DNA from: Pseudomonadota bacterium | Lineage (GTDB): Bacteria; Desulfobacterota; Anaeroferrophillalia; Anaeroferrophillales; Anaeroferrophillaceae | Length of the DNA stretch: 12,269 bases | Direction: 5' to 3' | Assembly: GCA_011042595.1 (NCBI GenBank) | Contig: DQWO01000275.1 | Span: 1 to 12,269 of the forward strand | In this document: piece after piece, positions 5,592-12,170 of the stretch | How the letters are laid out: the number at the start of each line of letters is the position of its first letter | How positions within the stretch are numbered: the first letter of the stretch is position 1 | Notes under the pieces: model-generated | Told to the model about the DNA's origin: nothing | Seen by the model: only the letters and a program-made list of their open reading frames with translations | The model's database searches: none | Made by a program: the position numbers and the translations under genes

Positions 5592-7679
5592 ATGAAAGCC
5601 TATAAATCTGAAGACATCCGAAATGTTGCCATCATCGCCCATGGCGGAGCCGGGAAGACCACCCTGGCAGAAGCCATGCTCTTTACCGCCAAAGCCACCG
5701 ATCGCCTGGGAAACGTAGATCAGGGCACCTCCGTTCTGGATTATGAACCTGAGGAAATTAAACGGAATATTACTATTTCTTCGTCCATTCATCATCTTGA
5801 CTGGCAGGGAAAGCACGTCAATATTATTGACACTCCCGGGTATGCCAATTTCATCATGGATACCCGCTCCTGTATGCGAATTGCCGGCGGCGCAGTTCTC
5901 ATCGTCAGTGCTATCTCTGGAGTAAAAGTCCAGACTGAAGCGGTCTGGAAATTTACCGAAGAATTCGAGCTGCCCAAGATTGCTTTCATCAGTAAACTGG
6001 ATCGGGAGCGGGCCAATTTCTTCCGGGCCATTGATGAAATGGAAAAAACCTTTAAATGCAACACCGCCGTCCTGCAACTACCCATCGGTCTGGAAGACTC
6101 ATTCTCAGGAATTGTGGACCTGATCAAACTGAAAGCCTACAGCTATGCCGATGACCAGAGTGGCGATTTCAAAGTCATCGATATCCCCGCTGACATGCAG
6201 GACGAGGTCATGGGTGAACGGGAAAAAATGATCGAACGGGTGGTTGAAGCTGATGACGAACTGATTGAAAAATACCTTGGTGGGGAAGAAATAACTGAAC
6301 AGGAAATTCATGACGCCCTCCATGAAGGAACCATAACCGGAAAATTTATTCCGGTTGTCTGCGGTTCAGCTTTAAAAAATATTGGTATTGCCCAGTTACT
6401 GGATTATCTTCCCATCTGCATCCCTTCTCCGGTCGAGAGAGGAGAGATTTATGGTTTTGATCCGGAAACCGATGAGGAAATAATTCGCCAGGTAGGCGCT
6501 GACCAGCCATTTTCAGGACTGGTTTTCAAAAGCATCACTGATCCGTTTACCGGTCAGCTTTCACTTTTCCGGGTTTATTCCGGCACCCTGCATTCAGATT
6601 CCGCCTGTCTCAATGTCAACAAAGACAAGAAGGAACGTATCGGCCAGCTGCTGAGAATAGAAGGGAGTAAGCAAAAACCCATCGAAGAATGCATTCCCGG
6701 CGATATTGTCGCGGTATCCAAACTGAAGGAAACCGCCACCTGGGACACCCTCTGTGATGAAAAGGATCCTATCCGCTATGCCGGTCTGGAAATTCCGGAA
6801 CCGGTCATTTCTTTCTCCCTGAAACCTAAATCCAAGGGGGATGAGGAAAAACTGACGGCCGCTCTGCATAAACTCCAGGCTGAAGATCCCACTATCCAGA
6901 TTACCCGCAACCCCCAGACCAAGGAGCTGGTAATCTCCGGCATGGGACAGGTTCATGTGGAAGTCACAGTTGACAAACTCAAGCGCAAATATGGCGTTGA
7001 AGTACTGATGCAGGAGCCCAAAGTCCCCTACAAAGAAACCATCCGGGGCACGGTAAAAGTCCAGGGCAAACACAAGAAGCAATCAGGTGGCCATGGACAG
7101 TATGCTGACACCTGGTTGGAGATTGCCCCCCTGCCCCGTGGCGGCGGCTTTGAGTTTGTTGACAACATTGTCGGCGGCGTTGTCCCCCGGCAGTATATTC
7201 CGGCGGTCGAAAAGGGAGTTGTTGAAGCTATGGCTGGCGGCGTTATTGCCGGCTATCCGGTAGTCGATCTTAAAATCACCCTTTATGACGGCTCCTACCA
7301 CTCGGTTGATTCTTCGGAAATGGCTTTTAAAATTGCCGCTTCCATGGGTTTTAAAAAAGGAGTGAAAGATGCCAAACCCGTTTTGCTCGAACCCATTATG
7401 GAAATGGAAGTAACGGTTCCCAATGATTACATGGGTGACATTATCGGTGATCTGAATAGCCGTCGGGGTAAAGTGAACGGCGTTGAACCAATGGCCAACA
7501 GCCAGATTATCAAGGCCAGCGTTCCCATGGCTGAAGTATTGAAATATGCTCCTAATTTACGCTCTTTAACCGGTGGCCGGGGCATGTTTACAATGAAATT
7601 TTCCCACTATGATGAGGTCCCGTCTCATCTGGCGGAAAAAATTATCAAGGAAGCGGAAGTCGAGCAGGAAAACACTTAA
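5592..7679 (+). CDS. Elongation factor G-like GTPase (EF-G II type)
   Basis: Translational GTPase of the EF-G family, 695 residues with all five domains. GTP-binding motifs: G1 AHGGAGKT (16-23, Lys22), switch I RNIT (58-61), G3 DTPGY (80-84), G4 SKLD (134-137) and G5 GSALK (258-262). Domain II spans about 303-400, domain III 403-478 and domain IV 480-600 with the tip-side SGGHGQYADTW (498-508). Domain V begins near 602 (EMEVTVPNDYMGDIIGDLNSRRG). Canonical EF-G has AHIDAGKT and NKMD. GGAGKT, SKLD and GGHGQY mark the second EF-G class, which I recall as similar to Thermus EF-G-2. Such paralogues often coexist with a normal fusA elsewhere and may act in translocation or a specialised step; which applies here cannot be read from sequence. 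AAGGAAG lies about 6 bases before ATG 5592. It is preceded by an inverted repeat and followed by a hairpin-rich spacer. Confidence 0.93.
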   Translation: MKAYKSEDIRNVAIIAHGGAGKTTLAEAMLFTAKATDRLGNVDQGTSVLDYEPEEIKRNITISSSIHHLDWQGKHVNIIDTPGYANFIMDTRSCMRIAGGAVLIVSAISGVKVQTEAVWKFTEEFELPKIAFISKLDRERANFFRAIDEMEKTFKCNTAVLQLPIGLEDSFSGIVDLIKLKAYSYADDQSGDFKVIDIPADMQDEVMGEREKMIERVVEADDELIEKYLGGEEITEQEIHDALHEGTITGKFIPVVCGSALKNIGIAQLLDYLPICIPSPVERGEIYGFDPETDEEIIRQVGADQPFSGLVFKSITDPFTGQLSLFRVYSGTLHSDSACLNVNKDKKERIGQLLRIEGSKQKPIEECIPGDIVAVSKLKETATWDTLCDEKDPIRYAGLEIPEPVISFSLKPKSKGDEEKLTAALHKLQAEDPTIQITRNPQTKELVISGMGQVHVEVTVDKLKRKYGVEVLMQEPKVPYKETIRGTVKVQGKHKKQSGGHGQYADTWLEIAPLPRGGGFEFVDNIVGGVVPRQYIPAVEKGVVEAMAGGVIAGYPVVDLKITLYDGSYHSVDSSEMAFKIAASMGFKKGVKDAKPVLLEPIMEMEVTVPNDYMGDIIGDLNSRRGKVNGVEPMANSQIIKASVPMAEVLKYAPNLRSLTGGRGMFTMKFSHYDEVPSHLAEKIIKEAEVEQENT

Positions 7680-7680
7680 T

Positions 7681-7712
7681 GTTCATCGGGAAATGTTCAT
7701 TTCCCGATGAAC
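7681..7712. repeat. Perfect 15-bp hairpin directly after the EF-G stop
   Basis: GTTCATCGGGAAATG (7681-7695) and CATTTCCCGATGAAC (7698-7712) are perfectly complementary around a TT loop, starting 2 nt after the stop codon. No T-run follows in either direction, so it is not a standard intrinsic terminator. It may stabilise the 3' end or be a mobile palindrome. It resembles the second hairpin of this spacer: 11 of 15 positions agree between the left arms. Confidence 0.85.
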
Positions 7713-7800
7713 GCTTTCAGCGATCAGCAGTCAGCTTTCAGTAAAACATTGAAAAAATAACTTGTTAAGATAACAGCTAAAGGCTGATAGCTAACAGCTC
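7713..7800. repeat. AGCT/CAGC-rich repeat block, including copy 2 of the dispersed 20-mer
   Basis: The central part of the EF-G/SPOR spacer contains GCTTTCAG twice (7713-7720, 7734-7741) and CAGCGATCAGCAGTCAGC between them. The block also holds AGCTAAAGGCTGATAGCTAA (7775-7794). The last is the reverse complement of the repeat at 2227-2246 with one mismatch. The block has no coding potential and looks like an intergenic repeat unit rather than unique regulatory DNA. Confidence 0.6.
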
Positions 7801-7830
7801 GTCCGGAAACGGTAGTTTCCGGATGGAAAC
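7800..7830. promoter_or_regulatory. Second hairpin with a competing alternative pairing
   Basis: TCCGGAAAC (7802-7810) and GTTTCCGGA (7815-7823) pair perfectly over a GGTA loop, extendable outward by a G-T and a C-G pair. The middle arm GTTTCC (7815-7820) can instead pair with GGAAAC (7825-7830) around GGAT. The two folds are mutually exclusive. The element ends 33 nt before the ATG of the SPOR gene. No T-run follows. Confidence 0.6.
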
Positions 7831-7863
7831 CAATTAATATCTTAACACACAGCTTATTTGCAT

Positions 7864-8904
7864 ATGGCCAAAAAACCAAAGGGTAATCTGCTGGAATCAT
7901 TGCTTCGCTATGAAATAATTCTGGTACTGTTTACCCTGATCGGAGTTTACTATTTTCTGACTTTTTCACCGGTTCGCATGCCCCGAAAAACCATCACTTC
8001 GCCAATCATTGAACTTCCATCACCACCAGCCTCAGCCAAAAAACCTGATACCACGGTCAGCCGGACCACTGAAATAAAACCGGCACCTCCAGTTTCCGTC
8101 GATAATCAAAAAAAACACAAGATCCCTGAGGCCAAACTGCCGGAGCCAACTCCCCGCCATCCCGAAGTAAAAGTGGTGGAATTGGAGAAGGAAAAAGCTG
8201 CAGTGGTCACGCCGATAAAACCGGAACCGACAACAACCGAAACCAACAACAAAGCGGCAGCCGGGCAAAAAGCAGCCAAACCTGAGCGGCAACAGCCGCC
8301 GGCAGCAAAACCCGAGAAAAGCCCGGCAGTTCAAGCATCGGACACCACTACCACGGCAACTGCCGGCCAGAAATCAGCAACGGTCAAACAGGCAACAATA
8401 GCTAAGCCCTCAACGGTCAAACAGTTGACCACAACACCAGGGAAAAAATCCTATGTCATCCAGGCCGGCATTTTCATTTTCCCTCAGACCCTGAAACATT
8501 ACCAACAGATCCTGCAAGACCATGGTTACGCTTCTTTTGTCACCACCAGGAAGAGACTGCTCCCCATGCACCGGGTTTTCCTGGGGCCATATCCAAACCT
8601 TGCAAGTGCCCGAAAAATCATCAGGACCATCGACAAATGGGGAGATGATCCCTTCCCCTGCCGCCGCGGGGACCAGTTTTATGTCAACATCGGCTCATTT
8701 TACTACCAGACTACTGCCAGTGAAAAGATCAGTCAATACCGTTCCCGGGGATTTACCCCGAGGGTTTTCCATGAACCGGTCAATGTACCTCATCATATCC
8801 TGCTGGTTGATGGCTTTTCTTTTAATCATTACCCTCGTAATGCCCTGCGTTCGATCAAGCGGCTGGGAATTCCAGATGCCTTTGTCCGCAACTGGCAGCC
8901 TTAA
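7864..8904 (+). CDS. Membrane-anchored protein with two tandem SPOR-like domains
   Basis: Predicted single-pass inner-membrane protein with a periplasmic C-terminus, 346 residues. Residues 1-16 are basic and cytoplasmic and ~17-34 form one membrane helix. Residues 35-193 are a low-complexity linker rich in Pro, Lys, Thr and Ala. Two SPOR-like repeats follow. The first (~195-257) has SYVIQAGIF and RVFLGPYPNLASARK. The second (~270-340) has FYVNIGSF and LVDGFSFNHYPRNALRSI. SPOR domains bind denuded glycan strands of septal peptidoglycan, as in FtsN and DedD, so a cell-division or wall role is likely but inferred. Both repeats are divergent. TonB-like proteins also have a Pro/Lys linker, but the C-terminus does not look like TonB. 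ATG 7864 is preferred; the frame also contains a TTG at 7858. Neither has a Shine-Dalgarno site. rel follows 15 bp later on the same strand. Confidence 0.8.
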   Translation: MAKKPKGNLLESLLRYEIILVLFTLIGVYYFLTFSPVRMPRKTITSPIIELPSPPASAKKPDTTVSRTTEIKPAPPVSVDNQKKHKIPEAKLPEPTPRHPEVKVVELEKEKAAVVTPIKPEPTTTETNNKAAAGQKAAKPERQQPPAAKPEKSPAVQASDTTTTATAGQKSATVKQATIAKPSTVKQLTTTPGKKSYVIQAGIFIFPQTLKHYQQILQDHGYASFVTTRKRLLPMHRVFLGPYPNLASARKIIRTIDKWGDDPFPCRRGDQFYVNIGSFYYQTTASEKISQYRSRGFTPRVFHEPVNVPHHILLVDGFSFNHYPRNALRSIKRLGIPDAFVRNWQP

Positions 8905-8908
8905 AACC

Positions 8909-8923
8909 ATGCGCAAATCATGA
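8909..8923 (+). other. Four-codon minicistron overlapping the rel start (ATGA)
   Basis: ATG 8909 opens a reading frame of four codons (Met-Arg-Lys-Ser) ending at TGA 8921-8923. This stop overlaps the rel start codon as ATGA (8920-8923). Rel has no visible Shine-Dalgarno site, so stop-start coupling from this minicistron, or from the SPOR gene ending at 8904, could supply initiation. The ATG has no ribosome site of its own either, so translation is uncertain. Confidence 0.3.
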
Positions 8924-11061
8924 CCCGCCTCAATAGCATTCTGGATAAAGTCCAGGAATACAACCCCGGTGCCGATCTTAACAATATCCGCAAGGCTTAT
9001 GTCTATACTGCCCTGGCCCACAAGGGACAGGTGCGCCTCTCGGGTGAGCCATACCTGATTCACCCCCTGGAAGTAGCAAACATCATTGCTGATCTTAAAA
9101 TGGATGTAGCCAGCGTCACGGCCGGGCTCCTCCATGACACCCTGGAAGATACCCTGACCTCAGTGGAAGAGCTGTCGGCCCGTTTCGGTGAAGAGGTCAC
9201 CACCCTGGTGGAGGGACTAACCAAAATCAGCAAAATTAGTTTTAAAACTTCCGAGGAAAGGCAGGCGGAAAATTTTCGCAAAATGATCCTGGCCATGGTC
9301 AAGGACATCCGGGTCCTGATAATCAAACTCGCCGACCGGCTGCACAACATGCGTACCCTGCAGTTTCAGCGGCCGGAAAAACAGCAGGCCATCGCCCAGG
9401 AAACCCTGGATATCTATGCCCCCCTGGCAAACCGGCTGGGAATCTCCTGGATCAAGCAGGAGCTGGAAGATCTCTCCCTGCGCTACCTGAAACCCTCCAT
9501 CTATGCCGAGCTGGAACAGAAAATAGCCCGAAAGAAAGAGGAAAGCCGGGAGTACATCACCAAAGTTATCAAAATTATGGAGCGTAACCTCCATCATCAC
9601 AAAATTGAGGGAACCGTCACCGGCCGATTAAAGCACCTGTACAGCATCTACCAGAAGATGGTACATCAGGACATCACCTTCGAACAGATTTATGATATCC
9701 TGGCCTTCCGGATTATTGTCCATTCAGTCAAGGACTGCTATGCGGTCCTTGGTATCATCCACTCCCTTTGGCTGCCGGTTCCCGGTCGATTCAAAGACTT
9801 TATTGCCATTCCGAAAACCAACCTCTACCAGTCCCTGCACACGACAGTCATTGGTCCCGATGCCGAACAGATCGAACTGCAGATCCGCACGAAAGAAATG
9901 CACCGTATTGCCGAAATGGGAATTGCCGCCCACTGGCAATACAAGGAAAGTTATAAGCTGGATGACAAGGAACGTTCACAACTTGACTGGCTGCGCCAGG
10001 TGGTTGAATGGCAGGGTGACGTCAGCAATGCCGGGGAATTCCTCGAATCGGTCAAGATTGATCTTTTTGCCGATTCGGTCTACGTATTCACCCCCCAGGG
10101 AGCGGTTAAAGAACTGCCCAAAGGCTCAACCCCCGTCGATTTTGCCTACAGCATTCACTCTAATATCGGCGACCACTGCACCGGTGCCAGGGTTTCCGGT
10201 AAGATGGTAGCACTGAAATACGAGCTGAAAACCGGAGAAGTGGTGGAAATTATCACCTCTAACAGGCAGCATCCCAATAAAGACTGGCTTCACTTTGTCA
10301 AAACCAGTAAAGCGCGCAGTAAAATTCGTCACTGGGTAAAAAAAGAGGCGGAACGACGCAGTATTGAATTGGGAAGAGAATTATGCGAACGAGAATTTTT
10401 CCGTCATAAACTATCATTCAACAAGGAGTTCAAGCAGGGAAAGTTTGAGGATGTTGCCGCCCAGTTTTCCCTGAACAATGCCGAAAACCTGTTGGCAGCC
10501 ATCGGCAGAGGAAAAATATCGGCGTTGCAGGTTGTTTACAAGCTTTATCCAGAGCTCAGGAAAAGCGGCCGGCAGGAAAAGAAGAACAAGGAAGAAAGTC
10601 AGCAGAAGAAAAAACGGCAGAGCAGCGAGGGAATTACCATAAAAGACATTGATGACGTTATGGTTCACTTTGCCAAATGCTGCAATCCACTCCCGGGAGA
10701 TCCGGTCATCGGTTTCATTACCAGGGGCCGGGGAGTTACCATCCACCGTCGGGACTGTAAACATGTGCTGAAAAGTGACCCGGAACGCCAGATTGAGGTA
10801 AGCTGGAGCCTGGGACAGCAGGCAACTCACCAGATCAAGATCAGGGTACTTTGCGAGGATCGCCGGGGCATGCTGGCGGAGATGACTACGGTTATCAGTT
10901 CCGAAGAAGCAAATATCTCCGATGTCAAAGTGAGCACCAACATCGACCGAAACGCGGTCTGCATGTTTGAAATCGGGGTCACCGATCTAAAACATTTACA
11001 ACAGGTAATGAACAGGCTGGAACAGGTAAAGGGAGTTATTGAAGTTCACCGAATGAACTAG
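8920..11061 (+). CDS. rel: Bifunctional-type (p)ppGpp synthetase/hydrolase (Rel/SpoT)
   Basis: Makes (p)ppGpp from ATP and GDP/GTP and degrades it, setting the stringent response. It is a 713-residue full-length long RSH protein. The HD hydrolase has its metal ligands intact: His48, His72-Asp73, Glu76-Asp77 in LLHDTLEDT and Asp139 in LADRLHN. The synthetase has GRLKHLYSIYQKM (235-247), YDILAFRIIV (258-267), YQSLHTTVIGP (303-313) and IELQIRT (318-324, Glu319). The substrate-loop motif is RFKD (290-293), the RXKD form of bifunctional Rel/SpoT enzymes rather than the EXDD form of synthetase-only RelA. TGS lies at ~385-447, the FAKCCNPLPGD zinc-finger-type segment at 584-594 and ACT at ~637-713. 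A Lys/Glu-rich linker (548-568) precedes the zinc finger. ATG 8920 lacks a clear ribosome site. It probably shares a transcript with the SPOR gene upstream. Confidence 0.96.
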   Translation: MTRLNSILDKVQEYNPGADLNNIRKAYVYTALAHKGQVRLSGEPYLIHPLEVANIIADLKMDVASVTAGLLHDTLEDTLTSVEELSARFGEEVTTLVEGLTKISKISFKTSEERQAENFRKMILAMVKDIRVLIIKLADRLHNMRTLQFQRPEKQQAIAQETLDIYAPLANRLGISWIKQELEDLSLRYLKPSIYAELEQKIARKKEESREYITKVIKIMERNLHHHKIEGTVTGRLKHLYSIYQKMVHQDITFEQIYDILAFRIIVHSVKDCYAVLGIIHSLWLPVPGRFKDFIAIPKTNLYQSLHTTVIGPDAEQIELQIRTKEMHRIAEMGIAAHWQYKESYKLDDKERSQLDWLRQVVEWQGDVSNAGEFLESVKIDLFADSVYVFTPQGAVKELPKGSTPVDFAYSIHSNIGDHCTGARVSGKMVALKYELKTGEVVEIITSNRQHPNKDWLHFVKTSKARSKIRHWVKKEAERRSIELGRELCEREFFRHKLSFNKEFKQGKFEDVAAQFSLNNAENLLAAIGRGKISALQVVYKLYPELRKSGRQEKKNKEESQQKKKRQSSEGITIKDIDDVMVHFAKCCNPLPGDPVIGFITRGRGVTIHRRDCKHVLKSDPERQIEVSWSLGQQATHQIKIRVLCEDRRGMLAEMTTVISSEEANISDVKVSTNIDRNAVCMFEIGVTDLKHLQQVMNRLEQVKGVIEVHRMN

Positions 11062-11070
11062 GAGGCTCAA

Positions 11071-11259
11071 TCAAGCTTTTTTCACCGCGCCACTACGGAT
11101 GCAGCGGGTGCAGACGGTGATTTTCTTCTTCTGGCCATTGACCACCGCGTTAACTTTCTGCAGGTTGGGATACCAGGTTTTTTTGGTTCTATTGTTAGCA
11201 TGACTGACATTATTGCCAACCTGCGGTCTTTTTCCACAAATATCACAAACTTTAGACAT
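11071..11259 (-). CDS. rpmB: 50S ribosomal protein L28, zinc-binding form
   Basis: L28 sits near the E site of the large subunit. The 62-residue protein opens [34 protein letters not shown] (given here as a family signature spread over residues 1-34) and ends [15 protein letters not shown]. Cys5, Cys8, Cys50 and Cys53 form a complete zinc ribbon, the C+ type. The frame is open to an ATG at 11391, but ATG 11259 is the real start because GGAGG lies 9 bases upstream and L28 begins at MSKV. It is transcribed toward rel, with only 9 bp between the two stop codons and no obvious terminator for either. It has a candidate promoter about 85-115 bp upstream. Confidence 0.96.
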   Translation of the reverse strand: MSKVCDICGKRPQVGNNVSHANNRTKKTWYPNLQKVNAVVNGQKKKITVCTRCIRSGAVKKA

Positions 11260-11343
11260 GGGTACAACCTCCAAAATATTTTCAACAATCCTTTGCTGCC
11301 CGCGGACGAAAATCCGTTCAGAGTACAACCGGCAGACAACGGG

Positions 11344-11372
11344 ATAAGATTCAAAGCAATACATACTGACAA
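11344..11372 (-). promoter_or_regulatory. Candidate promoter for rpmB
   Basis: On the minus strand TTGTCA (11372-11367, 5 of 6 matches), a 17-bp spacer and TCTTAT (11349-11344, 4 of 6) make a plausible sigma-70 promoter, giving an rpmB leader of about 75-80 nt. An alternative lies further upstream, where CTTGATTTT occurs twice (11403-11411 and 11415-11423 read in reverse) with TAATCC 17 bp after the nearer TTGATT. I cannot decide between them. Confidence 0.4.
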
Positions 11373-11402
11373 GGACCCGTTGGATTACCATAACGGAGTA
11401 GT

Positions 11403-11423
11403 AAAATCAAGCCAAAAATCAAG
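11403..11423. repeat. Short direct repeat before the DUF218 gene
   Basis: AAAATCAAG occurs at 11403-11411 and 11415-11423, a 12-bp period, ending 3 bp before ATG 11426. On the opposite strand each copy reads CTTGATTTT, which also occurs at the -35 of the rpsF candidate promoter. It occupies the place where a ribosome site for the DUF218 gene would be expected, and none is seen. Confidence 0.4.
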
Positions 11424-11425
11424 TC

Positions 11426-12049
11426 ATGAAAAAGAAACAAACTCTAGCACTTGCCATGATAGTCATGGCTTTTATGATCTTGCTGGTTGCCGACCTGCTG
11501 CTCTGGTTTTTCCTCGGCTACAGCCGGGTTTCGCCGCCCCGGCTCCCGGCAGTTAATGGCTACCAGGTCGATGCCATTGCCGTCCTGGCCGGCGGCTCCG
11601 GCCGCCTTCAACAAGGATATGATCTGCTGAACCGGGATAAAGCCCACCATCTGCTCATCATCGGCGCTAACCCCCGCAGCCGCAGCCGGGATATACTGAC
11701 CTCTTTCTCGCCCGCCCCAGGCAGACAAATAAGCCTGCAACCGGATCAGCTCATCATTGAAAACCGATCCCATAACACCCTGACCAATATCCTCGCTTTG
11801 CGGGATCTCTGCCGGCAGCACCATTTTCATTCCCTGGTTATCGTCACCTCAACATTCCATGTGAAAAGGGCCTATCACCTCTGCCAGAAAATCCTCCCCC
11901 CTCACCTGAAAGTCTACTACCAGACCATTCCGCCAAAAAGCGGCACCAGCAATGGCGCTGACAAACCAGTTCCAGCTACCCTGAGGATGAAAGAATTCAT
12001 CAAATACCTGAACGCGCTGCTGCAGCTGGCCGGGAAGTGTCACTCGTGA
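11426..12049 (+). CDS. DUF218 (YdcF/SanA-like) membrane-anchored protein
   Basis: Predicted inner-membrane protein with one N-terminal helix (residues ~8-31) after a basic MKKK start, and a DUF218 domain of about 170 residues, 207 in all. Family motifs are visible: DAIAVLAGGSGRLQQGYDLL (49-68), LLIIGANP (76-83), IENRSHNTLTNI (111-122) and VIVTSTFHVKRAYHL (138-152). YdcF/SanA relatives are linked to envelope integrity, and ElyC to peptidoglycan or lipid-carrier metabolism. The biochemical reaction is not settled and cannot be inferred here. The N-terminal helix followed by a short linker suggests the domain faces the periplasm. No Shine-Dalgarno site precedes ATG 11426. It is divergent from rpmB, and no terminator is seen between its stop and the next gene. 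Confidence 0.85.
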   Translation: MKKKQTLALAMIVMAFMILLVADLLLWFFLGYSRVSPPRLPAVNGYQVDAIAVLAGGSGRLQQGYDLLNRDKAHHLLIIGANPRSRSRDILTSFSPAPGRQISLQPDQLIIENRSHNTLTNILALRDLCRQHHFHSLVIVTSTFHVKRAYHLCQKILPPHLKVYYQTIPPKSGTSNGADKPVPATLRMKEFIKYLNALLQLAGKCHS

Positions 12050-12086
12050 CCTGATTCAACTTTCCAACATTGAAAACCTGGAAGGC

Positions 12087-12167
12087 TAAGCGTCAAATAA
12101 ACAGCTTCTTTTAATTTTATAACCGCCATGGCATAAAGTCAAAAATCAACAATTTTGGAGGTATGCC
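12087..12167 (+). mobile_element. Possible left end of an IS66-family element
   Basis: TAAGCGTC at 12087-12094 resembles the GTAAGCG terminal sequence I recall for IS66-family elements, except that the preceding base is C rather than G. It lies 81 bp before an ORF that looks like the first IS66 accessory gene, a usual distance. The right end and any target duplication lie beyond the window, so the boundary is tentative. Confidence 0.35.
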
Positions 12168-12170
12168 ATG
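12127..12170 (+). promoter_or_regulatory. Hairpin covering the start codon of the edge ORF
   Basis: CATGGCATA (12127-12135) and TATGCCATG (12162-12170) are perfectly complementary over a 26-nt loop. The right arm contains the ATG start (12168-12170), and the ribosome site GGAGG (12157-12161) is in the loop beside it. In a transcript entering from upstream this would hide the start codon. Insertion sequences such as IS10 and IS50 use similar folds to stop expression from outside promoters. Confidence 0.55.

Noticed and set aside
7681..7712. Intrinsic terminator of the EF-G gene
   Set aside because: The stem is perfect but no T-run follows on either strand, so I list it as a repeat/hairpin only.
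7858..7863. TTG start two codons before ATG 7864
   Set aside because: It has no ribosome site and no advantage over the ATG; the difference is only two residues.
8032..8334. Minus-strand open frame opposite the SPOR linker
   Set aside because: It is a Cys/Phe/Arg-rich artefact of the Pro/Lys/Thr-rich linker read in reverse.
9692..10210. Plus-strand open frame inside rel
   Set aside because: It is an out-of-frame shadow of the rel synthetase domain, with no homology features.
11060..11065. AGGAGG at the end of rel as a ribosome site for a plus-strand gene
   Set aside because: No plus-strand start follows; the sequence downstream is rpmB on the other strand.
11260..11391. Longer L28 frame starting at 11391
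   Set aside because: L28 begins at MSKV, and GGAGG is placed for ATG 11259. The extension covers the candidate promoter.
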